Of a DNA stretch of 64,000 bases, positions 7,907 through 17,446 are shown piece after piece. Under the pieces are notes generated by a model that was given only the letters and a program-made list of their open reading frames with translations, did no database searches and was not told the DNA's origin. Positions within the stretch are counted from its first letter, which is position 1. Each line of letters starts with the position of its first letter. This DNA is from Thalassotalea_A litorea (GTDB lineage Bacteria > Pseudomonadota > Gammaproteobacteria > Enterobacterales > Alteromonadaceae), in NCBI RefSeq assembly GCF_043642205.1, contig NZ_JBHZSG010000001.1:1-64000 (forward strand), read 5' to 3'. Both the position numbers and the translations under genes were made by a program.

Positions 7907-9946
7907 TTAATCTTCAGGCATCGGTACTAAAGGATAGAAAGGTTGGTCTTTCTCTATCAGTGTTATCAGGGTGATCAAAGGTAAAGGTGATCCGGAAATA
8001 GCCTCGTATGCAAAGGATAGAATTTGCGTCGCCGACATGTTTTTGCTTAATAAGCGGATGAGATCCTGACGCTTAATGGTTAGTGTCAGGGATGTATCTT
8101 TTGACTTGTCGACACGCGCATAATTGAGATTGCCATTTGACAATTGCACGAAAAAGATCTCATCGGTATCGGTCACCCTTAGGTTAAACGCCAGACGTTC
8201 ATCAGCCGCATCAACGCCATTGATGCGCACAGCAAGGGAATCTAGAATGTTCTCTACGGTTGCGGCTTGCAGCAAGTCATCGAGTTTGATTTGCATATCC
8301 GGGACTTGAATTTCGCCTAAACGTAACTCTTTCGCAGCGGCTAAATAGGCGTTACGCCATTGTGGGTTTTCTGCCTGAAACGCAAGTTGCTCATACGCTT
8401 TGGCGAGTAAATGCCGAGCCGGCCAGTGGTCAGGATTAACCGTTACTAGCTTGTTGGCTATGGTCGCGACTTCTTGATATTTTCCTTGCTGGTAATCCTG
8501 TTTTAACTGTGTAAATACAGACTCTTCGCCGCCCATATAACGAATAAACAATGTCGCTTCATCGACGCTTGGTAATGGATTCAGATAGGCTGGGTTGCCA
8601 TCGTAGAAGCCTAAATATCGATTGGCTACACCACGTGCATTGTGGCTATAGGAGCCATGAAAGCCATGGGTATGCCAGACTTTCGTTAAACTTTGCGGGA
8701 CCATAGCCTCAATGCGATGCCCCACGTCCTGCAGTTTCACGCCACTATTTATAAGACGGACGGTTTGATTATGAATGAACCCATAATTATCCCGCTGAAT
8801 TTCCATGAACTCATTGATTTTCTCGTTTCCAGAAAAAGTTGGTCCATGTGGGCCGGTCATCAATTCAACCTTATCGCCCCACTTGACAATCACTTCATTA
8901 ATTAATTTCGACCACGCTAACGCGTCTCTGACTTTAGCGCCTCGTAATGCATAGATATTATGTTGGCCGCGATACATGAGCTCGGAGTTATAAAGCATAT
9001 TGTGTTCTGGAAAATACATCAGGGTCGATGCGGGCGCTTCGGCACCACTGATGTCTTTAAATTGTATGGTTACACCATCAATAACACGGGTTTCAATGTG
9101 GGACTTATTCTGCGGCAGAATTTCGGTTGGCTGGATCAGCGAATAATCCCCTTTTACCAGAGGAAAATAAAAGCGTTCACGACCATCTTGACGGGTATCT
9201 AACGTAAAACCAAAGTGATAGTGTGCTCGCCTTTGCATGGCACTACCCACAATGATATTTTCCGCTAAGACTTCTTCCATAAAACCATAGGGAGCGATGA
9301 CGCTAACCTGACCATCATCAACCTGCTGTTGACTGACAAATCCTTTGATCCCACCAAAATGATCTATGTGGCTATGTGACAATATGATAGAGGTTATTGG
9401 CACTTCAGTTCCGCCCGGTAGAACGGAATGAAAAGCTTGCCAGGCTTTTTCGGTAAAGGTTTTAGTAACCCCGGCATCAATTAAAATCCAACCGGAATTT
9501 CCTCGAACCAGAGTGACGTCGGCCAAATCACCGCGAATTTGATAAACACCTTCCGAGATTTTAAACAGGCCGGTATCTTGCAGATCCTGCTGCATGTAAG
9601 AAAACAACGATGGATTTATGGTATCAGGTTGCTCATTAGTAAATAAAAAATCTCCGGTTCTGATCGCTGCGATATCTTTGGGAAGCGCAGCTATACGTTG
9701 TTCCTTACTGTGCTGCGACATCAATGAACCATCGAGAAAGTCACCAACAGGCAATTTTTGTTGCCATTGTTGCTGGTGCAATTGGGTGGAACGACTGGCG
9801 GCATCCGGTTGATAGCTTGCATCTGCCTGGTCTCGAAGGCTTAGCGTGTTGTTTTCATTCTCATTAACGTTTGGCTGGTCCTGGCACGCTGTTAGCGCCA
9901 GAACAATGGATAAGACGACAAATAACTTCATACAATAACTCGCCAT
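7907..9946 (-). CDS. Alkyl sulfatase (SdsA/BDS1-type metallo-beta-lactamase fold), lipoprotein
   Basis: Hydrolyses alkyl sulfates such as dodecyl sulfate to the alcohol and sulfate. The 679-aa protein has a lipoprotein signal (LALTAC), a metallo-beta-lactamase domain with the zinc motif HSHIDHFGG near residue 195, the alkylsulfatase dimerisation domain (AYLNPLPSVDEA onward), and a C-terminal SCP2-like domain that binds the alkyl chain. This domain order and length match the SdsA1 class. The ATG at 9946 follows the GMC stop codon directly. A second ATG at 9931 would give a tighter lipoprotein signal, MKLFVVLSIVLALTAC, and is a credible alternative. The lipobox suggests membrane anchoring, whereas the well-known SdsA1 is periplasmic and soluble. 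Confidence 0.93.
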   Translation of the reverse strand: MASYCMKLFVVLSIVLALTACQDQPNVNENENNTLSLRDQADASYQPDAASRSTQLHQQQWQQKLPVGDFLDGSLMSQHSKEQRIAALPKDIAAIRTGDFLFTNEQPDTINPSLFSYMQQDLQDTGLFKISEGVYQIRGDLADVTLVRGNSGWILIDAGVTKTFTEKAWQAFHSVLPGGTEVPITSIILSHSHIDHFGGIKGFVSQQQVDDGQVSVIAPYGFMEEVLAENIIVGSAMQRRAHYHFGFTLDTRQDGRERFYFPLVKGDYSLIQPTEILPQNKSHIETRVIDGVTIQFKDISGAEAPASTLMYFPEHNMLYNSELMYRGQHNIYALRGAKVRDALAWSKLINEVIVKWGDKVELMTGPHGPTFSGNEKINEFMEIQRDNYGFIHNQTVRLINSGVKLQDVGHRIEAMVPQSLTKVWHTHGFHGSYSHNARGVANRYLGFYDGNPAYLNPLPSVDEATLFIRYMGGEESVFTQLKQDYQQGKYQEVATIANKLVTVNPDHWPARHLLAKAYEQLAFQAENPQWRNAYLAAAKELRLGEIQVPDMQIKLDDLLQAATVENILDSLAVRINGVDAADERLAFNLRVTDTDEIFFVQLSNGNLNYARVDKSKDTSLTLTIKRQDLIRLLSKNMSATQILSFAYEAISGSPLPLITLITLIEKDQPFYPLVPMPED

Positions 9947-11572
9947 TTAATGGTTGCCAGAGGTTTTGGCAACATGCTGTTGCCATTCGGTGTTGATCAT
10001 ATCTGCTGCCTTTTCGCCAATCATGATGGTTGGCGCATTGGTGTTGGCAGAAACCGTTGTTGGCATAACAGAGGCATCCACGACACGAAGCCCTTCAATA
10101 CCAATGACTTTTAACTCATGATTGACGACGGACATGTTGTCGTTACCCATTTTACAGGTGCCAACCGGGTGATAGACATGGGATACTTTTTCACGGATTA
10201 ACGCTTTTAATTGGGCGTCGCTTTGCACCTGCTCGCCAGGAATAATTTCTTTGCCGCGGTGCTGTTTAAATGCATCTTGGTCAATAATGTGACGGGTTTT
10301 CCTGACAGCTTCGACAAGTCGTTCGATGTCTTTTTCTTCACTTAGCAGGTTTAAATTGATTCGAGGCGCGCTTGTTGGGTTGGCACTATGTAGTGAGACT
10401 TCGCCACGACTCAGTGGCTGACATACGTTCAAATGCATCGAAAAGCCATGACTTAAGAGGAACTCAATATTGCGTCCGTGGTTTTCAAAGAGCAGCGAAC
10501 CAAAATGTATTTGAATATCGGGAACGGTTTCTTGCTCATCAGTTTGCAGATAACCGCCGACGGATAAAATTGAACTGCCTAAAGGGCCTTTTTTCGTACT
10601 AGCGTACTGCAATACTTCCCAGGCACGTTTGCCTACGTTGGACAACGAATAACCGTCTTTTTTACGGTTTTCGTAGGCAAGAACAATTTCTGGGTGTTCG
10701 ATCAGGTTTTTACCTACGCCAGGCAAGTGATGAATGGGTTTAACCCCTACATCCCGTAAATGCGCTTCATCGCCAATACCGGAAAGCATCAGGATCTGTG
10801 GTGAGTTAAATGCACCTGAGCTTAGAATAACTTCCTTGTCTGAGAACAACGTATGCCGTTGCCCTTCCTTAATATATTGAATACCTGTGGCTTTTTTATT
10901 GTCGAGTAGAACCTTACTGACCCTGGCGTCGCTGATAATGGTTAGGTTTCTTCGTTGGCGGATTGGATCTAAGTATCCGCTTGCAACGCTGGCCCGTTTG
11001 CCATTGGCCATGGTGAATTGATAATAACCAACGCCTAATAATTGATCGTCATTAAAATCTTCATTCAATGGCAGTCCGGCTTGTTGGGATGCTTCAATGA
11101 ACTTCTCATCAGTAGCAAAAAAACCTTTATCTATTGTTGTGACAGGCAGTGGCCCACCGGCACCGTGATAATAATTTTCGCCATGTTGAAAGTTTTCTGA
11201 CTTTTTAAAATAGGGAAGTAACGCTTCGAACGACCAACCAGGATTGCCCAGCTCCTGCCATCGGTCATAATCACTTGAATGACCGCGGGTGTAGACCATG
11301 CCATTGATTAAACTACTACCACCAAGGCCTTTGCCACGAGGACAGAAGTGTCCCGTGTTAGTATTGTCGGGATCCGGCACGCTATCATAAGCCCAGTTGT
11401 ACTTATGGTAAAACATATGGGCGCCAACTGCTCCGGGCACTTGCGTGAGTAACGACGAATCGCTGCTGCCTGCTTCAAGCAAACACACTGTTACATCGGC
11501 ATTACTGCTCAGGCGATTTGCCAGTACTGCTCCGGCGCTCCCGGCACCGACAATAATAAAATCGAAATTCAT
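9947..11572 (-). CDS. GMC-family FAD alcohol dehydrogenase
   Basis: FAD-dependent oxidation of an alcohol to an aldehyde. The 541-aa protein begins with the FAD Rossmann motif DFIIVGAGSAGAVLANRLS, then the GMC signature around GKGLGGSSLINGMVYTRGH, and ends with the conserved HPVGTCKMG...DASVMPTTVSANTNAPTIMIGEKAAD region carrying the active-site His/Asn pair. It is of the choline dehydrogenase/AlkJ type rather than the gluconate-dehydrogenase type at 29.8 and 32.8 kb. Its stop codon abuts the alkylsulfatase start, so the two are translationally coupled. Oxidation of the long-chain alcohol released by the sulfatase is therefore the likely role, as AlkJ does in alkane degradation. Choline as substrate is disfavoured because no betaine genes are present. 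Confidence 0.9.
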   Translation of the reverse strand: MNFDFIIVGAGSAGAVLANRLSSNADVTVCLLEAGSSDSSLLTQVPGAVGAHMFYHKYNWAYDSVPDPDNTNTGHFCPRGKGLGGSSLINGMVYTRGHSSDYDRWQELGNPGWSFEALLPYFKKSENFQHGENYYHGAGGPLPVTTIDKGFFATDEKFIEASQQAGLPLNEDFNDDQLLGVGYYQFTMANGKRASVASGYLDPIRQRRNLTIISDARVSKVLLDNKKATGIQYIKEGQRHTLFSDKEVILSSGAFNSPQILMLSGIGDEAHLRDVGVKPIHHLPGVGKNLIEHPEIVLAYENRKKDGYSLSNVGKRAWEVLQYASTKKGPLGSSILSVGGYLQTDEQETVPDIQIHFGSLLFENHGRNIEFLLSHGFSMHLNVCQPLSRGEVSLHSANPTSAPRINLNLLSEEKDIERLVEAVRKTRHIIDQDAFKQHRGKEIIPGEQVQSDAQLKALIREKVSHVYHPVGTCKMGNDNMSVVNHELKVIGIEGLRVVDASVMPTTVSANTNAPTIMIGEKAADMINTEWQQHVAKTSGNH

Positions 11573-11642
11573 AAGACTACTTAGCTGTTCTACTACTAAA
11601 ACGTTACGAATACTGAGACGCCATTAAGGCATCATGCGGCGT

Positions 11643-12329
11643 TTACTTGGCATTGGCGGTAATATTTTTGTCCAGGGTCAGGGTAAACCAACCTCCGGCA
11701 ATGTGCTTGTGAGTCCATACACCAAGCAGTACCACGTGTTCGCCATTATCAGATAACACTTTAAAGTGATCGCGCCATGGCTGATGGTCATAAACCATAG
11801 TCGCAGTGCATTCACCACGCCACCTTACGTCAACCATGCTGACATTGCCCCATAGCGGGAGCGGGATATAAAACAGGTTTAACCAGCGGAGAAATAACGG
11901 GTCCCCCGTTTTTGCGGTGCAATATCGTTTGCCCCAGGTAAATCCCAGAAGTTTTAGTGGCGTTGCAATAAACCAGTGAGCAAAATCGAGCGTTGAGCGA
12001 TTGGTTCGCAAAACTTTGCCTTTCCAAGCTCTACCGATAAGATCTTTTCGAGCGTTTGCCGCGGGCAGTGAGTCATACAATTTGACGATATCATGTTCGT
12101 GATAGACATGATTTTTCTTATTCAAAATAATATCTGTTAATGCGGCCTGGTCGATGTTGGTGCCATTTAGCTCTTGGGTTTCAAACCCTGGTTCATTCCA
12201 CACGGATTTCTGCGGTTGGATATAACAGAGTAAACCTAGCAAATAATTGACGGGAAAAAATAGGTACTGCAATAGGTCGTAAGCCATTGGCGGAAAAAAG
12301 AAAACTAGATATTTGTTTTGGATTCTCAT
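11643..12329 (-). CDS. GXWXG/DUF4334 family protein
   Basis: A 228-aa protein of unknown activity. A hydrophobic N-terminal segment (about residues 8-35) is followed by a GXWXG-like motif (SLPAANARKDLIGRAWKGK) and a C-terminal DUF4334-like segment around TMVYDHQPWRDHFKVLSDN. Proteins of this pair of domains occur near lipid- and hydrocarbon-catabolism genes, but I know of no established reaction. It is the first gene of the alkyl-sulfate operon, starts 23 bases downstream of a palindromic operator, and has GAGAG before its ATG. A role in handling the hydrophobic alcohol or aldehyde intermediates is only a guess. Confidence 0.75.
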   Translation of the reverse strand: MRIQNKYLVFFFPPMAYDLLQYLFFPVNYLLGLLCYIQPQKSVWNEPGFETQELNGTNIDQAALTDIILNKKNHVYHEHDIVKLYDSLPAANARKDLIGRAWKGKVLRTNRSTLDFAHWFIATPLKLLGFTWGKRYCTAKTGDPLFLRWLNLFYIPLPLWGNVSMVDVRWRGECTATMVYDHQPWRDHFKVLSDNGEHVVLLGVWTHKHIAGGWFTLTLDKNITANAK

Positions 12330-12351
12330 TATTATAGTCTCTCAAATAAAT

Positions 12352-12369
12352 TGAATGAACGTTCATTCA
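12352..12369. promoter_or_regulatory. TetR-type operator of the alkyl-sulfate operon
   Basis: TGAATGAACGTTCATTCA is a perfect 18-bp palindrome in the gap between the TetR gene and the operon it precedes. It lies 23 bases upstream of the DUF4334 start, where it would overlap the promoter. Form and position are those of a TetR-family operator; the adjacent regulator is the obvious candidate. Confidence 0.8.
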
Positions 12370-12449
12370 GTTATTTCTGAATAGTTCCATCTCGCTAGTT
12401 TCAAGTCAAGAATTTATTTTTTGAAGAGTTCTGGAAATGCTTTTTCGAC

Positions 12450-13043
12450 CTATGGCGATATCATATCCCAACACATGTCACGGGCGCTGGTTAGGGTAGA
12501 TTGATTGAGTTTAGCGTAACCGTGCAGGTTAGCTTTAAATAATCCAACAAACACACCCCAGATCATTGCAATCAGAGTGATGGCGGGCAGGGGTTTGATT
12601 TTACTTTGTTTTTTACCCTGTAAAATTATCATTCTTAGGGGAGCCAATATCGAAATTTCGATTCGCTTACTTTCTCTATTGAGGTATTTGCTGTGCTCGT
12701 GAAGCTCCAGAAAACAAAAATCTTGAGGATTTTCTGACGCAAAATCGCACAAATTCTGCCAGGCCACATTGAAGGCCTGTTGTAGATCCTGAGATTGGTC
12801 AATCTTGATATCTCTGGCCAGATACAGCTTAAGCTTGCTTTTACTTTCCTGAAATACCCCGTTTACAAGGTCTTCTTTATTCTGAAAATACAGATAAATG
12901 GTACCGGCGCCAATACCTGCCTGTTTGGCAACTTCTGGTACCGTCGTGCCATGAAAACCTTTCTCGGCGAATAATTTGGTCGCCGCTTTAATAATGGCTT
13001 GATACTTTTGTTGTGCCATTATCTGACGCTTGGACTGCTGCAT
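12450..13043 (-). CDS. TetR family transcriptional regulator
   Basis: A 197-aa repressor with an N-terminal helix-turn-helix: AATKLFAEKGFHGTTVPEVA, then KQAGIGAGTIYLYFQNKEDL (roughly residues 20-60), the classic TetR signature. The divergent C-terminal ligand-binding domain gives no clue to the effector. It lies upstream of and in the same direction as the alkyl-sulfate operon, separated from it by 120 bases that hold the palindrome at 12352-12369. The likely effector is a pathway compound such as an alkyl sulfate, alcohol or acyl-CoA (inference). GGAG lies 10 bases before the ATG at 13043; an internal ATG at 13019 is possible. Confidence 0.92.
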   Translation of the reverse strand: MQQSKRQIMAQQKYQAIIKAATKLFAEKGFHGTTVPEVAKQAGIGAGTIYLYFQNKEDLVNGVFQESKSKLKLYLARDIKIDQSQDLQQAFNVAWQNLCDFASENPQDFCFLELHEHSKYLNRESKRIEISILAPLRMIILQGKKQSKIKPLPAITLIAMIWGVFVGLFKANLHGYAKLNQSTLTSARDMCWDMISP

Positions 13044-13382
13044 TGCAATAAAACTCCATGACGAAAAAACGTCTATTGTTATGCTGGTATCGAGATAAAT
13101 TATTGAGCCATCATATTAAACGCTTTTGCGAAGATTAAAACCGGAAATTGATGATATGAAGGTTACTGTGCTCATTAACATGTGCTTTTTTGATGCTAGC
13201 TCGCCATCTTTACGGCAAAGATGTAAGTAAATATGAATCGTGCCTTGCAAATTTTCCATTTATATAAAACTATTAAGAACAATCTGTTAGGGTTATTAAG
13301 CGGTTTTGGCATAAGGTTGTTGCCGCGACTCGTTTTGTGGTTTTCCCCCATGGTGAAATTTTCTCTATAAAAAGGAAGACCT
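13044..13382. other. Divergent intergenic region, TetR / S9 peptidase
   Basis: This 339-base AT-rich gap must hold both divergent promoters. A good ribosome binding site (AAAAAGGAAG) lies just before the peptidase start. I find no conserved gene, repeat or clear operator; the short antisense reading frame across the peptidase start has no recognisable content. Confidence 0.4.
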
Positions 13383-15470
13383 ATGCGAAAATCTATAGCA
13401 GTACTACTGTCTCTCTGTGCCGCTCTTGCGGGCTGTAACTCGTCATCCAACGATTCTGCGGCGCAACAAGAACCACTTGTTAGTAACCAGGCTGATGTTG
13501 AAGTGTCGGCACCTCAATTAATCGATCGAAAAGTATTATTTGGCAATCCCAGCCGTTTCCAGGGGCGTATCAGTCCTGATGGTGAAATGATGAGTTTTCG
13601 CGCGCCACTCAATGGGGTGATGAACGTGTTTGTCGGCAAACGCGGAGATTTTGAAAGCGTCAAACCAATCACTCAGGACACAGGTCGAGGTATTCCCGTG
13701 CATTTCTGGTCGAAAGATAGCCAGTATGTGATGTATACCCAGGACAAAAATGGCGATGAGAACTGGCACCTTTATGCCGTTGACCTCAAATCGGGTGAAA
13801 CTAAAAACCTTACCCCTTATGAGAATACCCGCGCCGAAGTACTCGCTCAAAGCAAATCCAAACCCGGAGTGGTCGTGGTAGGTCTTAATGATCGGGACCC
13901 TAAATGGCACGATGCCTATTTGCTGGATATGGCAAGCGGTGAAAGAACCCTGCTTGCTGATGCGACGGGTCTTGGCGCTATTTTGGTGGACAATAACCTC
14001 GATGTGCGTCTGGCAATGAAGTCCTTGGCTGATGGCAGCTATCAAATTCTGGAACGTGATGGGGCGGGTTGGAATGAGATTTTCTCAATTCCCTTCGCCG
14101 ATACACTTACCACCAATATCATTGGCTTTGATAGTGAAAACAAAGGCATATATATGCTCGATAGTCGCGAGCGCAATACAGCGGCACTTGTCCATATGGA
14201 TTTAACGTCAAAGCAGAAAAAAGTGATTGCCAGCGACGACAATGTCGATATCGGCGCCGTGCTTTTTGATCCCGACAATCATGCGCCTATTGCTTATTCT
14301 ATCGATAAAATTCGTCCTATTTGGTACGCCATTGATGACGATATGGAAGGCACCATCGCCAAACTCAATGAGCAACTGTCAGGAGGCTCACAGGTATTGG
14401 CGCAAACCTCAGATAATCGTTACTGGACGGTGTATACCGATGAAAGTGATGAGTCCCCGGTTTACAAGGTATTTGACACACAGTCAGGGGAATTGAATGA
14501 GTTGTTTGTCACCAATCCAGACCTTCAAGGCCTGCCTCTGGTGAAGATGCACGGTACTGTCATTAAATCTCGGGATAATATGGATTTGGTTTCCTATTAC
14601 ACCTTGCCGTTGGAAGCGGATCCTGATCAGGATGGCAAAGCGGATAAACCTGTGCCGATGGTGTTACTCGTTCATGGCGGCCCCTGGGGACGCGATGGTT
14701 ACGGCTACCGCGGCGATATCCAATGGCTGGCGAATCGTGGCTATGCGGTGTTGCAGGTTAACTTCCGCGCTTCAACGGGCTTTGGTAAAGACTTTGTTAA
14801 TGCCGGGAATGGCCAGTGGGCCGGTGCCATGCATGATGACTTAATTGATGCCAAACGCTGGGCTGTTGCACAAGGTATCACTGAAAAAGACACGGTTGCC
14901 ATCATGGGCGGAAGCTATGGCGGTTATGCAACCTTGGTTGGCTTGACCTATACCCCGGATGAATTTACCTGCGGTGTCGACATTGTTGGTCCATCGAACC
15001 TGCAAACGCTACTGGAATCGATTCCACCGTACTGGGAAAGCTTTAAACAAACCTTCTATCGCGCCATCGGCGATCCCAATACAGAAGAGGGTAAAGCCTT
15101 GTTAGTGGATCGCTCGCCTTTGTTTAAAGTTGATGAAATTCGTAAACCTCTATTGATTGCTCAAGGTGCGAATGACCCGAGGGTCAAACAAGCAGAATCG
15201 GATCAAATTGTGGAAGCAATGAAAGCGAAAAACATTCCGGTTACTTATGTGTTGTACCCTGACGAAGGTCATGGTTTTGCCAAGCCTGAAAATAACCTGT
15301 CTTTTTATGCGGTGGCGGAGTCATTCTTAGCGTCATGTAATGGTGGTCGTGCAGAACCCCAGGGCGAGGCGTTTGCAAATAGCAGTATTCAGATCCCTCA
15401 TGGTTTGGAATACGTGAGTGGTATTAAATTAGCTGAATCGGGCGAGGGCATGGAAGCGGTTAGTAAATAA
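13383..15470 (+). CDS. Prolyl oligopeptidase family (S9) serine peptidase, lipoprotein
   Basis: Exported peptidase of family S9, expected to cleave peptides in the periplasm or at the membrane. The 695-aa protein has a lipoprotein signal (LCAALAGC), an N-terminal beta-propeller (repeats such as HFWSKDSQYVMYTQDKNGDENWHLY), then an alpha/beta-hydrolase domain. The nucleophile is about Ser511 in GGSYGGYATL, the Asp is in GANDPRV, and the His is in DEGHGFAKPEN. HGGPWGRDGYGY forms the oxyanion region. The start has AAAAAGGAAG upstream. It is monocistronic, followed by a strong bidirectional terminator, and unrelated in function to its neighbours as far as I can see. Confidence 0.93.
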   Translation: MRKSIAVLLSLCAALAGCNSSSNDSAAQQEPLVSNQADVEVSAPQLIDRKVLFGNPSRFQGRISPDGEMMSFRAPLNGVMNVFVGKRGDFESVKPITQDTGRGIPVHFWSKDSQYVMYTQDKNGDENWHLYAVDLKSGETKNLTPYENTRAEVLAQSKSKPGVVVVGLNDRDPKWHDAYLLDMASGERTLLADATGLGAILVDNNLDVRLAMKSLADGSYQILERDGAGWNEIFSIPFADTLTTNIIGFDSENKGIYMLDSRERNTAALVHMDLTSKQKKVIASDDNVDIGAVLFDPDNHAPIAYSIDKIRPIWYAIDDDMEGTIAKLNEQLSGGSQVLAQTSDNRYWTVYTDESDESPVYKVFDTQSGELNELFVTNPDLQGLPLVKMHGTVIKSRDNMDLVSYYTLPLEADPDQDGKADKPVPMVLLVHGGPWGRDGYGYRGDIQWLANRGYAVLQVNFRASTGFGKDFVNAGNGQWAGAMHDDLIDAKRWAVAQGITEKDTVAIMGGSYGGYATLVGLTYTPDEFTCGVDIVGPSNLQTLLESIPPYWESFKQTFYRAIGDPNTEEGKALLVDRSPLFKVDEIRKPLLIAQGANDPRVKQAESDQIVEAMKAKNIPVTYVLYPDEGHGFAKPENNLSFYAVAESFLASCNGGRAEPQGEAFANSSIQIPHGLEYVSGIKLAESGEGMEAVSK

Positions 15471-15489
15471 CCACACCGAGCTTTAAACC

Positions 15490-15522
15490 AAAAAGGCCTG
15501 ACGATCAGTCAGGCCTTTTTTT
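15490..15522. terminator. Bidirectional rho-independent terminator
   Basis: A 12-bp perfect stem (AAAAGGCCTGAC at 15491-15502, GTCAGGCCTTTT at 15508-15519) with a 5-base loop, flanked by A and T tracts. It lies between the convergent S9 peptidase and glmS genes and can serve both. Confidence 0.92.
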
Positions 15523-15542
15523 ATGCTAGCGTTTTAGTCGAT

Positions 15543-17384
15543 TTATTCAACGGTAACAGATTTTGCCAGGTTACGCGGCTGGTCGACATCGGTACCCTTG
15601 ATAATCGCTACGTAGTAAGAAAGTAACTGTAGCGGCAAGGTATAAACAATCGGTGCTATGGCTTCATCACAATGAGGTACCTGGATAACTTTCATGGTGT
15701 CATCACTGGCAAATTTTGCATCGGTATCGGCAAACACATACATCAATCCGCCACGGGCACGAACCTCTTCAACATTCGACTTTAATTTTTCAATCAAATC
15801 ATTTTTTGGTGCCACCACGATAACCGGCATATCGGCATCGATTAGCGCCAGCGGTCCGTGTTTTAGCTCGCCAGCGGCATAAGCTTCGGCATGAATGTAG
15901 GAAATCTCTTTAAGCTTTAGCGCCCCTTCCATGGCGATTGGATATTGATCGCCGCGACCTAAAAACAACGAGTGCTGCTTGTCGGCAAAATCTTCGGCGA
16001 GCGCCTCGATATCTTTGGCCAATGCCAGCACTTCGTCAATTTTCGCTGGTAAGCTCATTAGCGATTGCACCAGATCTTGTTGCAATGCTGGCGCCATGCC
16101 TTTGTTTTTGCCGATGGCGATGGTCATCATCATCAGGCCCACCAACTGTGTGGTAAATGCTTTGGTTGACGCAACGCCAATTTCCGCTCCGGCTTTGGTC
16201 ATAAATGCCATATCCGATTCACGGACTAATGACGAACCTGGGACGTTGCAGATTGTCAGACTTGAGGAATATCCAAGCTCTTTGCCTAAGCGAAGCGCGG
16301 CCAGGGTATCGGCGGTTTCACCGGATTGAGAGATGGTTACCAGCAACGCATTTTTAGGAACAAAAGATTTGCGATAGCGAAATTCACTGGCAATTTCTAC
16401 GTTACAGGAAACTCCCGCATATTGCTCCAGCCAATAACGGGCTACCATGCCAGAATGGTAGCTGGTACCACAGGCAATGATTTGCACATGATCGATATGT
16501 TTTAATAGCTCATCGGCGTTCACATTCTCGCCACCAAAAGCGTCGGTGTTGATTTGATTGCCAACAATGCGATTTTCTAGCGTATTGCGAATGGCTGTTG
16601 GTTGCTCATAAATTTCCTTGAGCATGTAGTGACGGTATTCGCCTTTGTCACCTGCATCATGACTGACCTGAGCTTCAGTCGCTTCACGTTCAACGGCATT
16701 GCCTTCCTTATCGAAGATATTTACCTCAAATCGGGTAATTTCAGCGACATCACCCTCTTCTAAGAAAGCAAATTTACGGGTAACAGGTAATAGTGCCATC
16801 ATGTCGGATGCCAGAAAGTTCTCACCAAGACCATAACCAATGACCAAAGGACTGCCAGAACGAGCAACAACCACGCGCTCCGGATCACGGCGGTCCATAA
16901 TTACCGTACCGTAGGCTCCAATAAACTGTTTGCAGGCCTTTTGCACTGCAGCAAGCAGAGTTTCTTCCGTTTTTAACAGGTGATCAACTAAATGGGCAAT
17001 CACTTCGGTATCAGTTTGTGAGGTAAATTCATAACCCTGTTCAATCAACAGGTTTTTCAATTCCTGATGATTTTCAATTATGCCATTGTGGACGACGGCA
17101 ATGTTTTGATTACTGACATGAGGATGAGCATTTTCTTCACTCGGTACACCATGGGTAGCCCAGCGAGTATGGGCGATACCAGTACCGCCACTTAATGGAT
17201 TTGCATTGACGGCATCGGCCAACTCCTGCACTTTGCCCAGACGACGGACTCGTTGCAGTTCATTGGCGTTATTAATAATTGCGACACCGGCTGAATCATA
17301 GCCACGATACTCAAGACGACGCAAACCTTCTACAAGGATATCGGCAACATCACGTTGCGCTACTGCACCAACAATTCCACACAT
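15543..17384 (-). CDS. glmS: Glutamine-fructose-6-phosphate aminotransferase (isomerizing)
   Basis: Makes glucosamine-6-phosphate from fructose-6-phosphate and glutamine, the first step to UDP-GlcNAc for peptidoglycan and LPS. The 613-aa protein has the N-terminal glutaminase with catalytic Cys after the initiator Met (MCGIVGAVAQ), the HTRWATHG and YRGYDSAG motifs, two SIS domains (TISQSGETADTLAALRLGK; GRGDQYPIAMEGALKLKEIS) and the conserved C-terminus DQPRNLAKSVTVE. Length is as in E. coli. A DeoR regulator gene lies 62 bases upstream in the same direction, a common pairing in proteobacteria. Nothing resembling the Gram-positive glmS ribozyme is visible in the short leader. Confidence 0.99.
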   Translation of the reverse strand: MCGIVGAVAQRDVADILVEGLRRLEYRGYDSAGVAIINNANELQRVRRLGKVQELADAVNANPLSGGTGIAHTRWATHGVPSEENAHPHVSNQNIAVVHNGIIENHQELKNLLIEQGYEFTSQTDTEVIAHLVDHLLKTEETLLAAVQKACKQFIGAYGTVIMDRRDPERVVVARSGSPLVIGYGLGENFLASDMMALLPVTRKFAFLEEGDVAEITRFEVNIFDKEGNAVEREATEAQVSHDAGDKGEYRHYMLKEIYEQPTAIRNTLENRIVGNQINTDAFGGENVNADELLKHIDHVQIIACGTSYHSGMVARYWLEQYAGVSCNVEIASEFRYRKSFVPKNALLVTISQSGETADTLAALRLGKELGYSSSLTICNVPGSSLVRESDMAFMTKAGAEIGVASTKAFTTQLVGLMMMTIAIGKNKGMAPALQQDLVQSLMSLPAKIDEVLALAKDIEALAEDFADKQHSLFLGRGDQYPIAMEGALKLKEISYIHAEAYAAGELKHGPLALIDADMPVIVVAPKNDLIEKLKSNVEEVRARGGLMYVFADTDAKFASDDTMKVIQVPHCDEAIAPIVYTLPLQLLSYYVAIIKGTDVDQPRNLAKSVTVE

Positions 17385-17446
17385 AATTCGTTCCTGTTTT
17401 TAAATATTGGTTATTTAAATCATTATCTGAATCGTAATCCGATTCA

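Noticed and set aside
13196..13450. Minus-strand 84-aa frame across the start of the S9 peptidase
   Set aside because: It overlaps a well-supported start and signal peptide, and its sequence has no family features.
17385..17446. A glmS ribozyme or riboswitch before glmS
   Set aside because: Only 62 bases separate the genes, with no structure of that type; such ribozymes are typical of Gram-positive bacteria.
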